Shown piece after piece: positions 7,591-13,203 of a stretch of 15,018 bases of DNA. Numbering within the stretch: position 1 is the stretch's first letter; each line of letters opens with the position of its first letter. Under the pieces are notes generated by a model that saw only the letters and a program-made list of their open reading frames with translations, was not told the DNA's origin and ran no database searches. Location of the stretch: assembly GCA_016199325.1 (NCBI GenBank), contig JACQGW010000136.1, forward strand, positions 1-15,018. Direction: 5' to 3'. The DNA comes from Chloroflexota bacterium. GTDB lineage: Bacteria > Chloroflexota > Dehalococcoidia > JACQGW01. A program made the translations under genes and the position numbers.

Positions 7591-8937
7591 ATGTCTCAGG
7601 TCTGGTCGCGGCGGAAGCTCGTCGCCCTCTTTGCGCTACCAGCGCTATCCTCCCTGGCAGGCGCCTGTGCGCCGGCCGCTCAGCGGGTAGGATCGGTGGA
7701 TCCAACGCCAACGGGCCCCGCGCAGGCGCCAAATGCGCCGCCGGCGCGCACACCGCCCGCCGAGCCAACAGTCGCCCCGACGGTAGCTCCAACGCCCTCG
7801 CCGGTCGCTGAGCCGGCCGCGCGCACCGCATCGCCGGCGCCCACTATCCCAACAGCGCCCACGGCCGCGCCCACGCGACCGGTGACGTCGACGCCTACGC
7901 CGATCGCCAAGGAGTCCGTGGTGGACCGAACCACGATGCTCGTCAAGCACGGCCCCGCCGAGATCGCCGCCGGCGTGCTCGACGCGGTCTCATCGGCCAG
8001 CGGCCAGGTCGTTCTCGCACGGAGCGGAGGGGGCTATGCCGGCGCCGGCAGCGTCACGTCCACGCCGGTCAACACGGCCTTTCCGTTTGACACCCTCGTT
8101 CCGTCCTGGAACGCCCTGACGCCGGCCGGCACCGGCGTTCAGCTCGACCTGCGCGTGCGCCAGGGCGATGCATGGTCGGCCTGGTACGTTCTCGGGCGCT
8201 GGGGCGGCACCGGGAGCGGCTCCGTCGCCGGGCAGAAGGACGCCACCGGGGAGGTCGACGTCGACACCTTGAAGCTCGGCGCGCCGGCCCATGCGTTCCA
8301 GTATCGGGTCAGGCTCTCGACGAGCGATCCGCAGCAGACGCCGGCGCTCCGGCTCGTCGCCGTCAACTACGCCGACCTTCGGCAGGGGCTGAAGGGCCCG
8401 AAGCTGAAGCTCTCGACAGGCTGGGCCAAGGAGCTGCCCGTGCCGGTGCAGTCTCAAGTGCTCCAGGACCCATCCTACGCCCTCGAAGTCTGCAGCCCGA
8501 CCTCGCTGACGATGGTGCTCCAGTACTGGGGCGTCAAGAAGGAGGTGTCCGAGGTCGTCAAGGGTGTCCGCGACACGACGGCGGGCATCTACGGCAACTG
8601 GCCGTTCAACACGGCCTTTGCGGCGGCCCAGGGGCTGGAAGCCTACGTCGACCGGTTCTACAGCATCGATCAGCTCCAGGAGGAGATCGTGGCCGGCCGG
8701 CCCGTCATCGTCAGCGTCAAGTACAAGGCGGGCGAGCTGGACAACTCGCCGATCCGCTCGACGACCGGCCACCTCTTCGTCGTCCGCGGGTTCACGCCGG
8801 CAGGCGACGTCGTCGCCAACGATCCCATCGCCCCCACGCTCACGGGCGTTCGCCGAGTCTACAAGCGCGACCAGTTCGCCAACGTTTGGATCCGGCATGG
8901 AGGGATCGTGTATCTGGTGCGGCCGAGGAATTCCTGA
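7591..8937 (+). CDS. secreted C39-like cysteine peptidase family protein
   Basis: 448 aa from the ATG at 7591, preceded by AAAGGA 10 nt upstream. The N-terminus has a twin-arginine-like SRRKLV followed by a hydrophobic stretch and LAGAC. The Cys at 26 could be a lipidation site, although the box is not ideal. Residues about 30-110 are a Pro/Thr/Ala-rich linker that probably spans a cell envelope. The middle (about 150-280) resembles a beta-rich domain seen in family members. The C-terminus is a Peptidase_C39_2 fold with candidate catalytic C301 (EVCSPTSLTMVLQYWG), H394 (TGHLFVVRG) and D411 (ANDP). It probably cleaves peptide or isopeptide bonds outside the cytoplasm. The substrate is unknown. 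No ABC exporter is nearby, so a bacteriocin-leader role is unlikely. Confidence 0.9.
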   Translation: MSQVWSRRKLVALFALPALSSLAGACAPAAQRVGSVDPTPTGPAQAPNAPPARTPPAEPTVAPTVAPTPSPVAEPAARTASPAPTIPTAPTAAPTRPVTSTPTPIAKESVVDRTTMLVKHGPAEIAAGVLDAVSSASGQVVLARSGGGYAGAGSVTSTPVNTAFPFDTLVPSWNALTPAGTGVQLDLRVRQGDAWSAWYVLGRWGGTGSGSVAGQKDATGEVDVDTLKLGAPAHAFQYRVRLSTSDPQQTPALRLVAVNYADLRQGLKGPKLKLSTGWAKELPVPVQSQVLQDPSYALEVCSPTSLTMVLQYWGVKKEVSEVVKGVRDTTAGIYGNWPFNTAFAAAQGLEAYVDRFYSIDQLQEEIVAGRPVIVSVKYKAGELDNSPIRSTTGHLFVVRGFTPAGDVVANDPIAPTLTGVRRVYKRDQFANVWIRHGGIVYLVRPRNS

Positions 8938-9084
8938 TGGCGTATCAAGTGCGGAATCAGCCTGGGCGAGCCAGCGATCGCGTGTCCAGACTGCGGCAGC
9001 CGCAAACGCTACCCGTGCAGGAGGTGTTTAGGTGAGCACGGACAAGGGGGAGTTGGTACCCCAATCGATGCGATCGATCTGTGA
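8938..9084 (+). other. orphan open frame with CX2C-X7-CX2C motif (no clear start)
   Basis: Directly after the peptidase TGA, the same frame stays open to 9084 and encodes ACPDCGSRKRYPCRRCLG, a compact zinc-knuckle-like pattern with Cys codons at 8983, 8992, 9016 and 9025, plus one at 8950. There is no ATG, GTG or TTG in this frame before the motif. A different frame offers a 32-codon ORF from the ATG at 8937 to 9035, but its sequence looks random. The frame could be a decayed small gene, a product from an unusual start such as ATC or CTG, or read-through of the peptidase stop. The codons of its last CxxC also form the ribosome binding site of the next gene. Confidence 0.25.
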
Positions 9085-9544
9085 TGCCATCGTAGCCCTG
9101 ACGGACCAGTTCTGCCGGGAACGGCTGACCGACGAATACGCCCAGATGTGCCGGAAGCTCGCCGCGGCGCTCAGTCGAAAGCGACCGTCCCCGCTGTCGA
9201 GCGGCAACGTCAACACCTGGGCCTGCGCCATCGTCCACACTATCGGTGGCATCAACTTCCTGTTCGACCGATCCCAGACGCCGCACGTCAGCGCCGCCGA
9301 CGTTGCGGCAGCCTTTGGCGTATCGAAGAGCACCGCCGGCAACAAGGCGAAGGTCATCCGAGATGCGTTGAAGATGGGGCTCTATGATTGGCATTGGAGC
9401 CTGCCGAGCAGGCTGCACAACCATCCGCTGGCCTGGATGATTCAGGTCAATGGGTTGATCGTCGACGCCCGACATCTGCCGCGGGAGATTCAGGAAGAGG
9501 CGTTTCGGAAAGGGCTGATTCCATACGTGCCGTCGTCAAGCTGA
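9032..9544 (+). CDS. DUF6398 domain-containing protein
   Basis: 170 aa. The GTG start at 9032 is fixed by a perfect AGGAGG seven bases upstream. The sequence follows the DUF6398 pattern: a helical N-terminus with the segment CRERLTDEYAQMCRKLAAAL, then RKRPSPL, a WACAIVHTIGGINFLFDRSQ segment, a helix-turn-helix-like part (DVAAAFGVSKSTAGNKAKVI) and a conserved ending NPLAWMIQVNGLIVDARHLP. The HTH-like part suggests nucleic-acid binding, but the family has no established function. Members are often found in defence or mobile contexts with plasmid-derived ORFs. Here the neighbours are a secreted peptidase and a stress protein. It may be co-transcribed with the peptidase. Confidence 0.85.
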   Translation: MSTDKGELVPQSMRSICDAIVALTDQFCRERLTDEYAQMCRKLAAALSRKRPSPLSSGNVNTWACAIVHTIGGINFLFDRSQTPHVSAADVAAAFGVSKSTAGNKAKVIRDALKMGLYDWHWSLPSRLHNHPLAWMIQVNGLIVDARHLPREIQEEAFRKGLIPYVPSSS

Positions 9545-9590
9545 GGCATCCCGGGGCGGTTGGTCTCCATAGGCCCCAACTGTCGGGCTT

Positions 9591-10178
9591 TCAGTCCTGC
9601 GTGGATGAACCAGCGGCCTGATCTTCGGCACCCGTTGTCGGAGCCATTGCCGGCAGCAGCTCGCCATCCTGGAACGCCAGCAGATGCTCGGCGCCGGTCG
9701 ATTCGAGGATCCCGAAGGCGATAGGGAGTCGGGAGGCCGAGGTGTTCACGCCGACGAGGACGTGGCCCTCGCGCAGGCGCTCTTCGTACCGGCTGGCCTC
9801 ATCCGGCGAGAGGCCAAGGTGGATGAGGCCGGCGGCAACTCCGCCGACGACGGCACCTGTCGCTGCGCTCGTCGCCGCGAGCAACGCGGCTGCCAGAGGG
9901 CCGGCGGCCAGAACGGGGCCGAAGCCGGGAACTGCGAGCGCGACCAGCCCGATCGCCAGCCCGGCCAGGCCGCCGACGGCCGCTCCCTCCGGCCCCGTTA
10001 CGTCGTGCTCAGCCAGCGGCGGAAGGCCGCCCCGGTCCGCCCCATGGACGACGATCGAGATCTCCTCCGGCACGAAGCCGACTTCGAGCAAGTGATCGAT
10101 CGTCCGACGGACGCCCTCACGGTCTCGGTAGAGCCCGACGACGGACGAGGCCCGCGTTTCCCAGCCGATGAGTGTCAT
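9591..10178 (-). CDS. YflT-like general stress protein with glycine-rich hydrophobic core
   Basis: 195 aa from the ATG at 10178. A GTG at 10235 would add 19 residues without family similarity. The N-terminal part (SSVVGLYRDREGVRRTIDHL, then VGFVPEEISIVVHG) is the alpha/beta domain found in heat- or salt-induced proteins of the YflT/GS17M type. The middle (about 70-135) is a long Gly/Ala-rich hydrophobic stretch with GxxxG-like spacing, such as AAVGGLAGLAIGLVALAVPG and TGAVVGGVAAGLIHLG, which could insert into or associate with membrane. The end (SRYEERLREGHVLVGVNT) is also typical. It faces the DUF6398 gene tail to tail with a gap of 46 bp and no clear terminator. The role in stress adaptation is inferred from the family. 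Confidence 0.85.
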   Translation of the reverse strand: MTLIGWETRASSVVGLYRDREGVRRTIDHLLEVGFVPEEISIVVHGADRGGLPPLAEHDVTGPEGAAVGGLAGLAIGLVALAVPGFGPVLAAGPLAAALLAATSAATGAVVGGVAAGLIHLGLSPDEASRYEERLREGHVLVGVNTSASRLPIAFGILESTGAEHLLAFQDGELLPAMAPTTGAEDQAAGSSTQD

Positions 10179-10316
10179 GGCCACCTGCCCCGGAGCGATG
10201 ATGACGTTCGAGCGTGTACGCACAGTGTATGCCACCAGGCATTGGCAGTTTCAGGCGGCGGAGATGCGACCGTTGCCCGCTTGGTTCAATCGCGCTTAGC
10301 CGGATGGCGGTGGACT

Positions 10317-10325
10317 TGCTATGAT
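10317..10325 (+). promoter_or_regulatory. extended -10 promoter of the antitoxin remnant, possibly leaderless
   Basis: TGCTATGAT joins a TGn extension (10317-10319) with -10 box TATGAT (10320-10325). The expected start site is near 10332, the A of the first of three tandem ATG codons, and no ribosome binding site lies between. The mRNA would be leaderless or nearly so. Confidence 0.55.
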
Positions 10326-10331
10326 GCCGCC

Positions 10332-10571
10332 ATGATGATGGTGACCATAGACGAATTCCAGCGCGATCTGACAGCCTACCTCCAGCGCGTCAAGGCCGGA
10401 GAGACACTCGTGATCGTGGAGAGGAATAGGCCAGTAGCAGAGATCAGGCCAGTTGCGGCCAACGAGGAGCACCTACGACCGTACGCGCTCTGTGCTGGAC
10501 AGTTTCGGGTGCCAGGAGAGGATGTAGAGAGGGAGCAGCGGTGCGACGGTCGTGAAGCTGGCGTAGGTTAG
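10332..10571 (+). pseudogene. Phd/YefM-family antitoxin, C-terminally truncated
   Basis: 79 aa. Residues 1-61 are a good Phd/YefM-type antitoxin: MVTIDEFQRDLTAYLQRVKA (DNA-binding and dimer region), GETLVIVERNRPVAEIRPV, then LRPYALCAGQFRVP. Intact relatives continue with an acidic, toxin-wrapping tail such as DDFDAPLP. Here the frame instead reads 18 unrelated residues that are the antisense of an MFS remnant, so the toxin-binding tail is lost. No PIN-domain or Doc toxin gene follows. Three ATGs in a row (10332, 10335, 10338) make the exact start uncertain. It may still be made and bind DNA, but it cannot be a normal toxin-antitoxin partner. Confidence 0.7.
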
Positions 10572-10630
10572 GTGATGAAGACTGCGAAGACGAGCACGTA
10601 GAGGCCGCGCCGGTTGTATTCCTCTGCCAT
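10515..10630 (-). pseudogene. MFS transporter N-terminal remnant, frameshifted
   Basis: On the minus strand an ATG at 10630, preceded by GGGAAAG, starts MAEEYNRRGLYVLVFAVFIT and then stops. The frame resumes one shift over with YASFTTVAPLLPLYILS. Removing one copy of the 5-bp direct repeat TAGGT (10564-10568 and 10569-10573) joins them into VFAVFITYASFTTVAPLLPL, the first helix and loop of a major facilitator. Homology ends near 10515, where the truncated antitoxin gene begins from the other side. So this is a broken 38-codon fragment. A -10-like TACAAT on the minus strand at 10668-10673 may be its old promoter. Confidence 0.6.
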
Positions 10631-10695
10631 CCGTCTTTCCCAGGTTGCCACTCGAGGGGCGGCGCCTATTGTACAACGCCCGTCAAAGCGAGGAG

Positions 10696-12156
10696 TTACG
10701 CGAGGAGCGGCCGCTGCCGGTGCCAGCCGGCGGCCTGCTCGTAGGCGTACCCGACGCGCAGGAGGACCTCCTCGCTGAAGGCAGGGCCGATGATCTGGAG
10801 GCCGATCGGCAGGCCGTCGGCGAATCCGCCCGGCACCGACAGCCCGGCGATCCCGGCGATGTTGATCGGCAGCGTGCAGACGTCGCTCAGGTACATCGCG
10901 ACCGGATCATTTACCCGCTCGCCGATGTGGAAGGCGACGGTTGGCGAGGTCGGCGCCAGCAGCGCGTCGAAACGCTGGAACGCGAGGTCGAAGTCCTGCT
11001 TGACGAGGGTGCGGACCTTCTGGGCCCGCAGGTAATAGGCGTCGTAGTAGCCCGCCGAGAGGGCGTAGGTGCCCAGCATGATCCGGCGGCGGACCTCCGG
11101 GCCGAATCCCTCGGCCCGCGTCCGCATCATCGCCTCCCACATCGACTCGGCCCCCTGGTTGGAGTAGCCGTACTTCACGCCGTCGTAGCGCGCCAGGTTC
11201 GACGACGCCTCGGACGGCGCGATGATGTAGTAGACTGCAAGGCCGTACTCGGTGTGGGGCAGCGAAACGTCGTAGTCGACGGTCGCGCCGAGCTCACGCA
11301 GCACTTCGGCCGCGGTGTGGATGGCGTCGGCGACGGCCGGCTCGACGCCGGTCGCCAGATACTCCCTGGGCACGCCGAGTCGGAGGCCACGAACGTCCGG
11401 GATGAGCGAGCGCGTGTAGTCGGGCACCGGGACGTCAATCGAGGTCGAATCGCACGGGTCGTGCCCGGCGATGACGTTCATGACCAGCGCGCAGTCGGCG
11501 ACGTCCTTCGTCAGCGGGCCGATCTGGTCCAGCGAGCTGGCAAAGGCGACCAGGCCGTAGCGGCTGACCCGCCCGTAGGTCGGCTTCAGGCCGACGATGC
11601 CGCAGAGCGACGCCGGCTGCCGGATGCTACCGCCCGTGTCGGTGCCCAGGCTGTAGAACGCCTCTCCGGCGGCGACGGCCGCGGCCGGGCCGCCGCTGGA
11701 CCCGCCCGGCACGCGGTCGAGCGCCCACGGGTTGCAGGTCGTGAAGAACCCCGAGTTCTCGGTCGAGGAGCCCATCGCGAACTCGTCGGTGTTCCCCTTG
11801 CCGAGGACGACGGCGCCGGCAGCCTTCAGCGACCGGACGACGGTGGCATCCTCAATCGGAACGTAGTTTTCGAGGATGCGGGACGAGCAGGTCGTCCGGA
11901 TGCCGGCGGTGGCCAGGACGTCCTTCAGGGCCATGGGCACGCCGCACAGGGGATGGGCATCTCCGGCGGCCAGCGCGCGGTCGGCCGCCTCAGCCTGCGA
12001 CAGCGCGATCTCCGGCGTGACGGTGACGTACGCCTTGATGCGATCCTCGACTGCCTCGATTCGGCCGAGGACAGCCCTGGTAAGCTCGACGGACGAAATC
12101 TCGCGCCGGCGCAGGAGGTCGCGCGCTTCGTGCAGGGTGAGATCGTACACGTTCAC
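10696..12156 (-). CDS. gatA: aspartyl/glutamyl-tRNA amidotransferase subunit A
   Basis: 486 aa, full length for GatA. This subunit releases ammonia from glutamine and, with GatB and GatC, converts mischarged Glu-tRNA(Gln) or Asp-tRNA(Asn) to the correct amide in the cytoplasm. The amidase Ser-cisSer-Lys triad is complete: K78 (ALKDV), S153 (PGGSSGG) and S177 (DTGGSIRQP). The conserved [29 protein letters not shown] and QIIGPAF segments are present. The GTG start follows the stop of the 134-aa gene by 10 bp, so the two are co-transcribed. Upstream GAGCGGAGA is a modest ribosome binding site. GatB is not in the window and must lie elsewhere. Confidence 0.97.
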   Translation of the reverse strand: MNVYDLTLHEARDLLRRREISSVELTRAVLGRIEAVEDRIKAYVTVTPEIALSQAEAADRALAAGDAHPLCGVPMALKDVLATAGIRTTCSSRILENYVPIEDATVVRSLKAAGAVVLGKGNTDEFAMGSSTENSGFFTTCNPWALDRVPGGSSGGPAAAVAAGEAFYSLGTDTGGSIRQPASLCGIVGLKPTYGRVSRYGLVAFASSLDQIGPLTKDVADCALVMNVIAGHDPCDSTSIDVPVPDYTRSLIPDVRGLRLGVPREYLATGVEPAVADAIHTAAEVLRELGATVDYDVSLPHTEYGLAVYYIIAPSEASSNLARYDGVKYGYSNQGAESMWEAMMRTRAEGFGPEVRRRIMLGTYALSAGYYDAYYLRAQKVRTLVKQDFDLAFQRFDALLAPTSPTVAFHIGERVNDPVAMYLSDVCTLPINIAGIAGLSVPGGFADGLPIGLQIIGPAFSEEVLLRVGYAYEQAAGWHRQRPLLA

Positions 12157-12166
12157 AGGAGGGTTT

Positions 12167-12571
12167 TCAGTCTCCGCTCAACAGATAGGCCAGGGTAAGG
12201 CGATGGCGCTGGATGAGGCGGGGGATCCTGTCCCGCAGCAACACCTCGAACTCCCGCAGATCCTTGCCAAAGTAGCTCGCCAGCCGCTCCCAGTCCAGGT
12301 GCAGCACCTTCACCGGCTGGCCGTCCCCGCCGACCGCCTCTTCGAGGCGGGCCAGGCCCGACGTGAGGCCGGGCTCGACCAGATAGTGAAGAAGCCTGGC
12401 ACCATCCCGGTCCGTCGGCCGCACTTCGACCCGCTCGGTCTTGAACGCGACACCCCGCATGACCAGCAGCGCCAGCAGGATGCCGCCGTCGAGGAGGCGG
12501 TCCTCATCGGTCTTGGTCCGCTGACCCGCCAGGAACTGTTCGACTTCGCCGATCAGTGACTCTTCTGCCAT
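12167..12571 (-). CDS. unrecognised 134-aa protein inside the gat operon
   Basis: I do not recognise a family. The protein (starts [18 protein letters not shown], ends [10 protein letters not shown]) is soluble, charged and probably mixed helix and strand, with no signal peptide, membrane helix or metal motif and no Cys. The coding signal is good: ATG start, an AGGA 12 nt upstream, stop 10 bp before gatA and start 15 bp after the stop of the 51-aa gene. Position between gatC and gatA suggests co-expression with the amidotransferase, but not a function. It could be an accessory or a bystander gene. Confidence 0.75.
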   Translation of the reverse strand: MAEESLIGEVEQFLAGQRTKTDEDRLLDGGILLALLVMRGVAFKTERVEVRPTDRDGARLLHYLVEPGLTSGLARLEEAVGGDGQPVKVLHLDWERLASYFGKDLREFEVLLRDRIPRLIQRHRLTLAYLLSGD

Positions 12572-12586
12572 TGTCTGATTCGCTTC

Positions 12587-12742
12587 CTACAAGCTTGCCT
12601 GGCGCAGCAGCGTGCGCAATGCCTCAACCAGGCGCTCCTGTTCGTCGGCCGGCAGCTCGGTGACCCGAGCGACGCCATACTTGTCGAGCGCGGTCTGGAT
12701 CGACTTGACCGCCTCTTCGATCGTGATCCGCTGCATGAACAT
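12587..12742 (-). CDS. 51-aa small protein inside the gat operon
   Basis: A short minus-strand gene reading MFMQRITIEEAVKSIQTALD, then KYGVARVTELPADEQERLVE and ALRTLLRQASL. A good ribosome binding site, AGGAGA, lies 7-8 nt before the ATG at 12742. A second ATG at 12736 is possible. It starts 11 bp past the gatC stop and ends 15 bp before the 134-aa gene. The product looks like two amphipathic helices with no Cys. I know no family for it. The third-position GC richness, close packing and ribosome binding site make it more than a chance frame, but its function is unknown. Confidence 0.7.
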   Translation of the reverse strand: MFMQRITIEEAVKSIQTALDKYGVARVTELPADEQERLVEALRTLLRQASL

Positions 12743-12753
12743 CCGGAGGTCTC

Positions 12754-13059
12754 CTATAGGTCGGGTTCTTGCCCTTCGAGCACGGCCTTCACCCGAAAGA
12801 AGTCATCCTCGCGGCGCGGCGCGTTGGCCAGAATGGCCTCACGCGGCCAACTGGGCCGAGCGCGATCGTCGCGCATAACGTTCTGAACGGTGATGACCTG
12901 CGCCGTCGGCGAGATGCCGCTGACGTCCAGACGGTTCAGGATCTCGAACTGCTGGAGGATGTTCGAGAGCTGATCCTGGAGCAACGCCACATCGGCATCG
13001 GCCAGCCCCAGCCGCGCCAGATAGGCCACGTGTAGGACGTCGTCACGCGTCAGCCGCAC
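12754..13059 (-). CDS. gatC: aspartyl/glutamyl-tRNA amidotransferase subunit C
   Basis: 101 aa. GatC is the small belt-like subunit that wraps GatA and GatB and stabilises the complex. The start LTRDDVLHVAYLARLGL, the QLSNILQQFEILNRLDVSGI segment and the ending with RREDDFFRVKAVLE (usually LREDxVxxxLxxEE) are family marks. I chose the GTG at 13059 because GGGGGAGG sits five bases before it as a ribosome binding site. The ATG at 13074 would place that site inside the gene and add five residues. It is first in an operon gatC, 51-aa gene, 134-aa gene, gatA. Confidence 0.94.
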   Translation of the reverse strand: MRLTRDDVLHVAYLARLGLADADVALLQDQLSNILQQFEILNRLDVSGISPTAQVITVQNVMRDDRARPSWPREAILANAPRREDDFFRVKAVLEGQEPDL

Positions 13060-13086
13060 ACTAACCTCCCCCATAGTTCTGCACAG

Positions 13087-13095
13087 AGTATACCA
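13087..13095 (-). promoter_or_regulatory. extended -10 promoter of the gat operon
   Basis: On the minus strand TGGTATACT joins a TGn extension (13093-13095) with -10 box TATACT (13087-13092). The start site would be near 13080, 20 nt before the gatC GTG. There is no clear -35 box, since that region lies in an inverted repeat. Confidence 0.65.
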
Positions 13096-13110
13096 TGATT
13101 CGGGGTTGGC

Positions 13111-13200
13111 TGGTTCGGGGTTTGGGGTTTGTAGTTTCTGGTCGACGCCGAACACGAGCGGAAACCCCGAACCAGAAACCAGGAACCACAAACCAGAAAC
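13111..13200. repeat. intergenic inverted repeat of GGTTTCTGG-like blocks
   Basis: TGGTTCGGGGTTT (13111-13123) pairs perfectly with AAACCCCGAACCA (13162-13174) across a 38-nt loop. Beyond the right arm, CCAGAAACC, CCAGGAACC and ACAAACC blocks recur to 13200, and GTTTCTGG at 13134-13141 is complementary to them. It fills the gap between the gatC promoter and the end of the next minus-strand gene. It is low-complexity and shows no coding potential. It may be a terminator-like structure or an intergenic repeat family. Confidence 0.75.
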
Positions 13201-13203
13201 CCG

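Noticed and set aside
8937..9035. 32-codon ORF overlapping both neighbours (TGATG and GTGA junctions)
   Set aside because: The coupling geometry is neat, but the predicted peptide has random-like composition, and the Cys-rich pattern lies in another frame.
9545..9590. Possible bidirectional terminator between the convergent DUF6398 and stress genes
   Set aside because: GGGGC and GCCCC could pair across a long loop, but there is no U-tract on either side and the stem is short.
9684..10331. Plus-strand frame leading into the antitoxin, as a 295-aa fusion
   Set aside because: The upstream part is antisense to the stress-protein gene. The antitoxin has its own promoter-like element and ATG codons at 10332.
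10645..12198. 517-codon plus-strand open frame opposite gatA
   Set aside because: Antisense to a full-length, motif-complete GatA. Its composition is low in hydrophobic core residues and it has no family features.
13111..13200. CRISPR-like array from the repeated CCAGAAACC blocks
   Set aside because: Blocks are short, irregular and without unique spacers of constant length. No cas gene is present.
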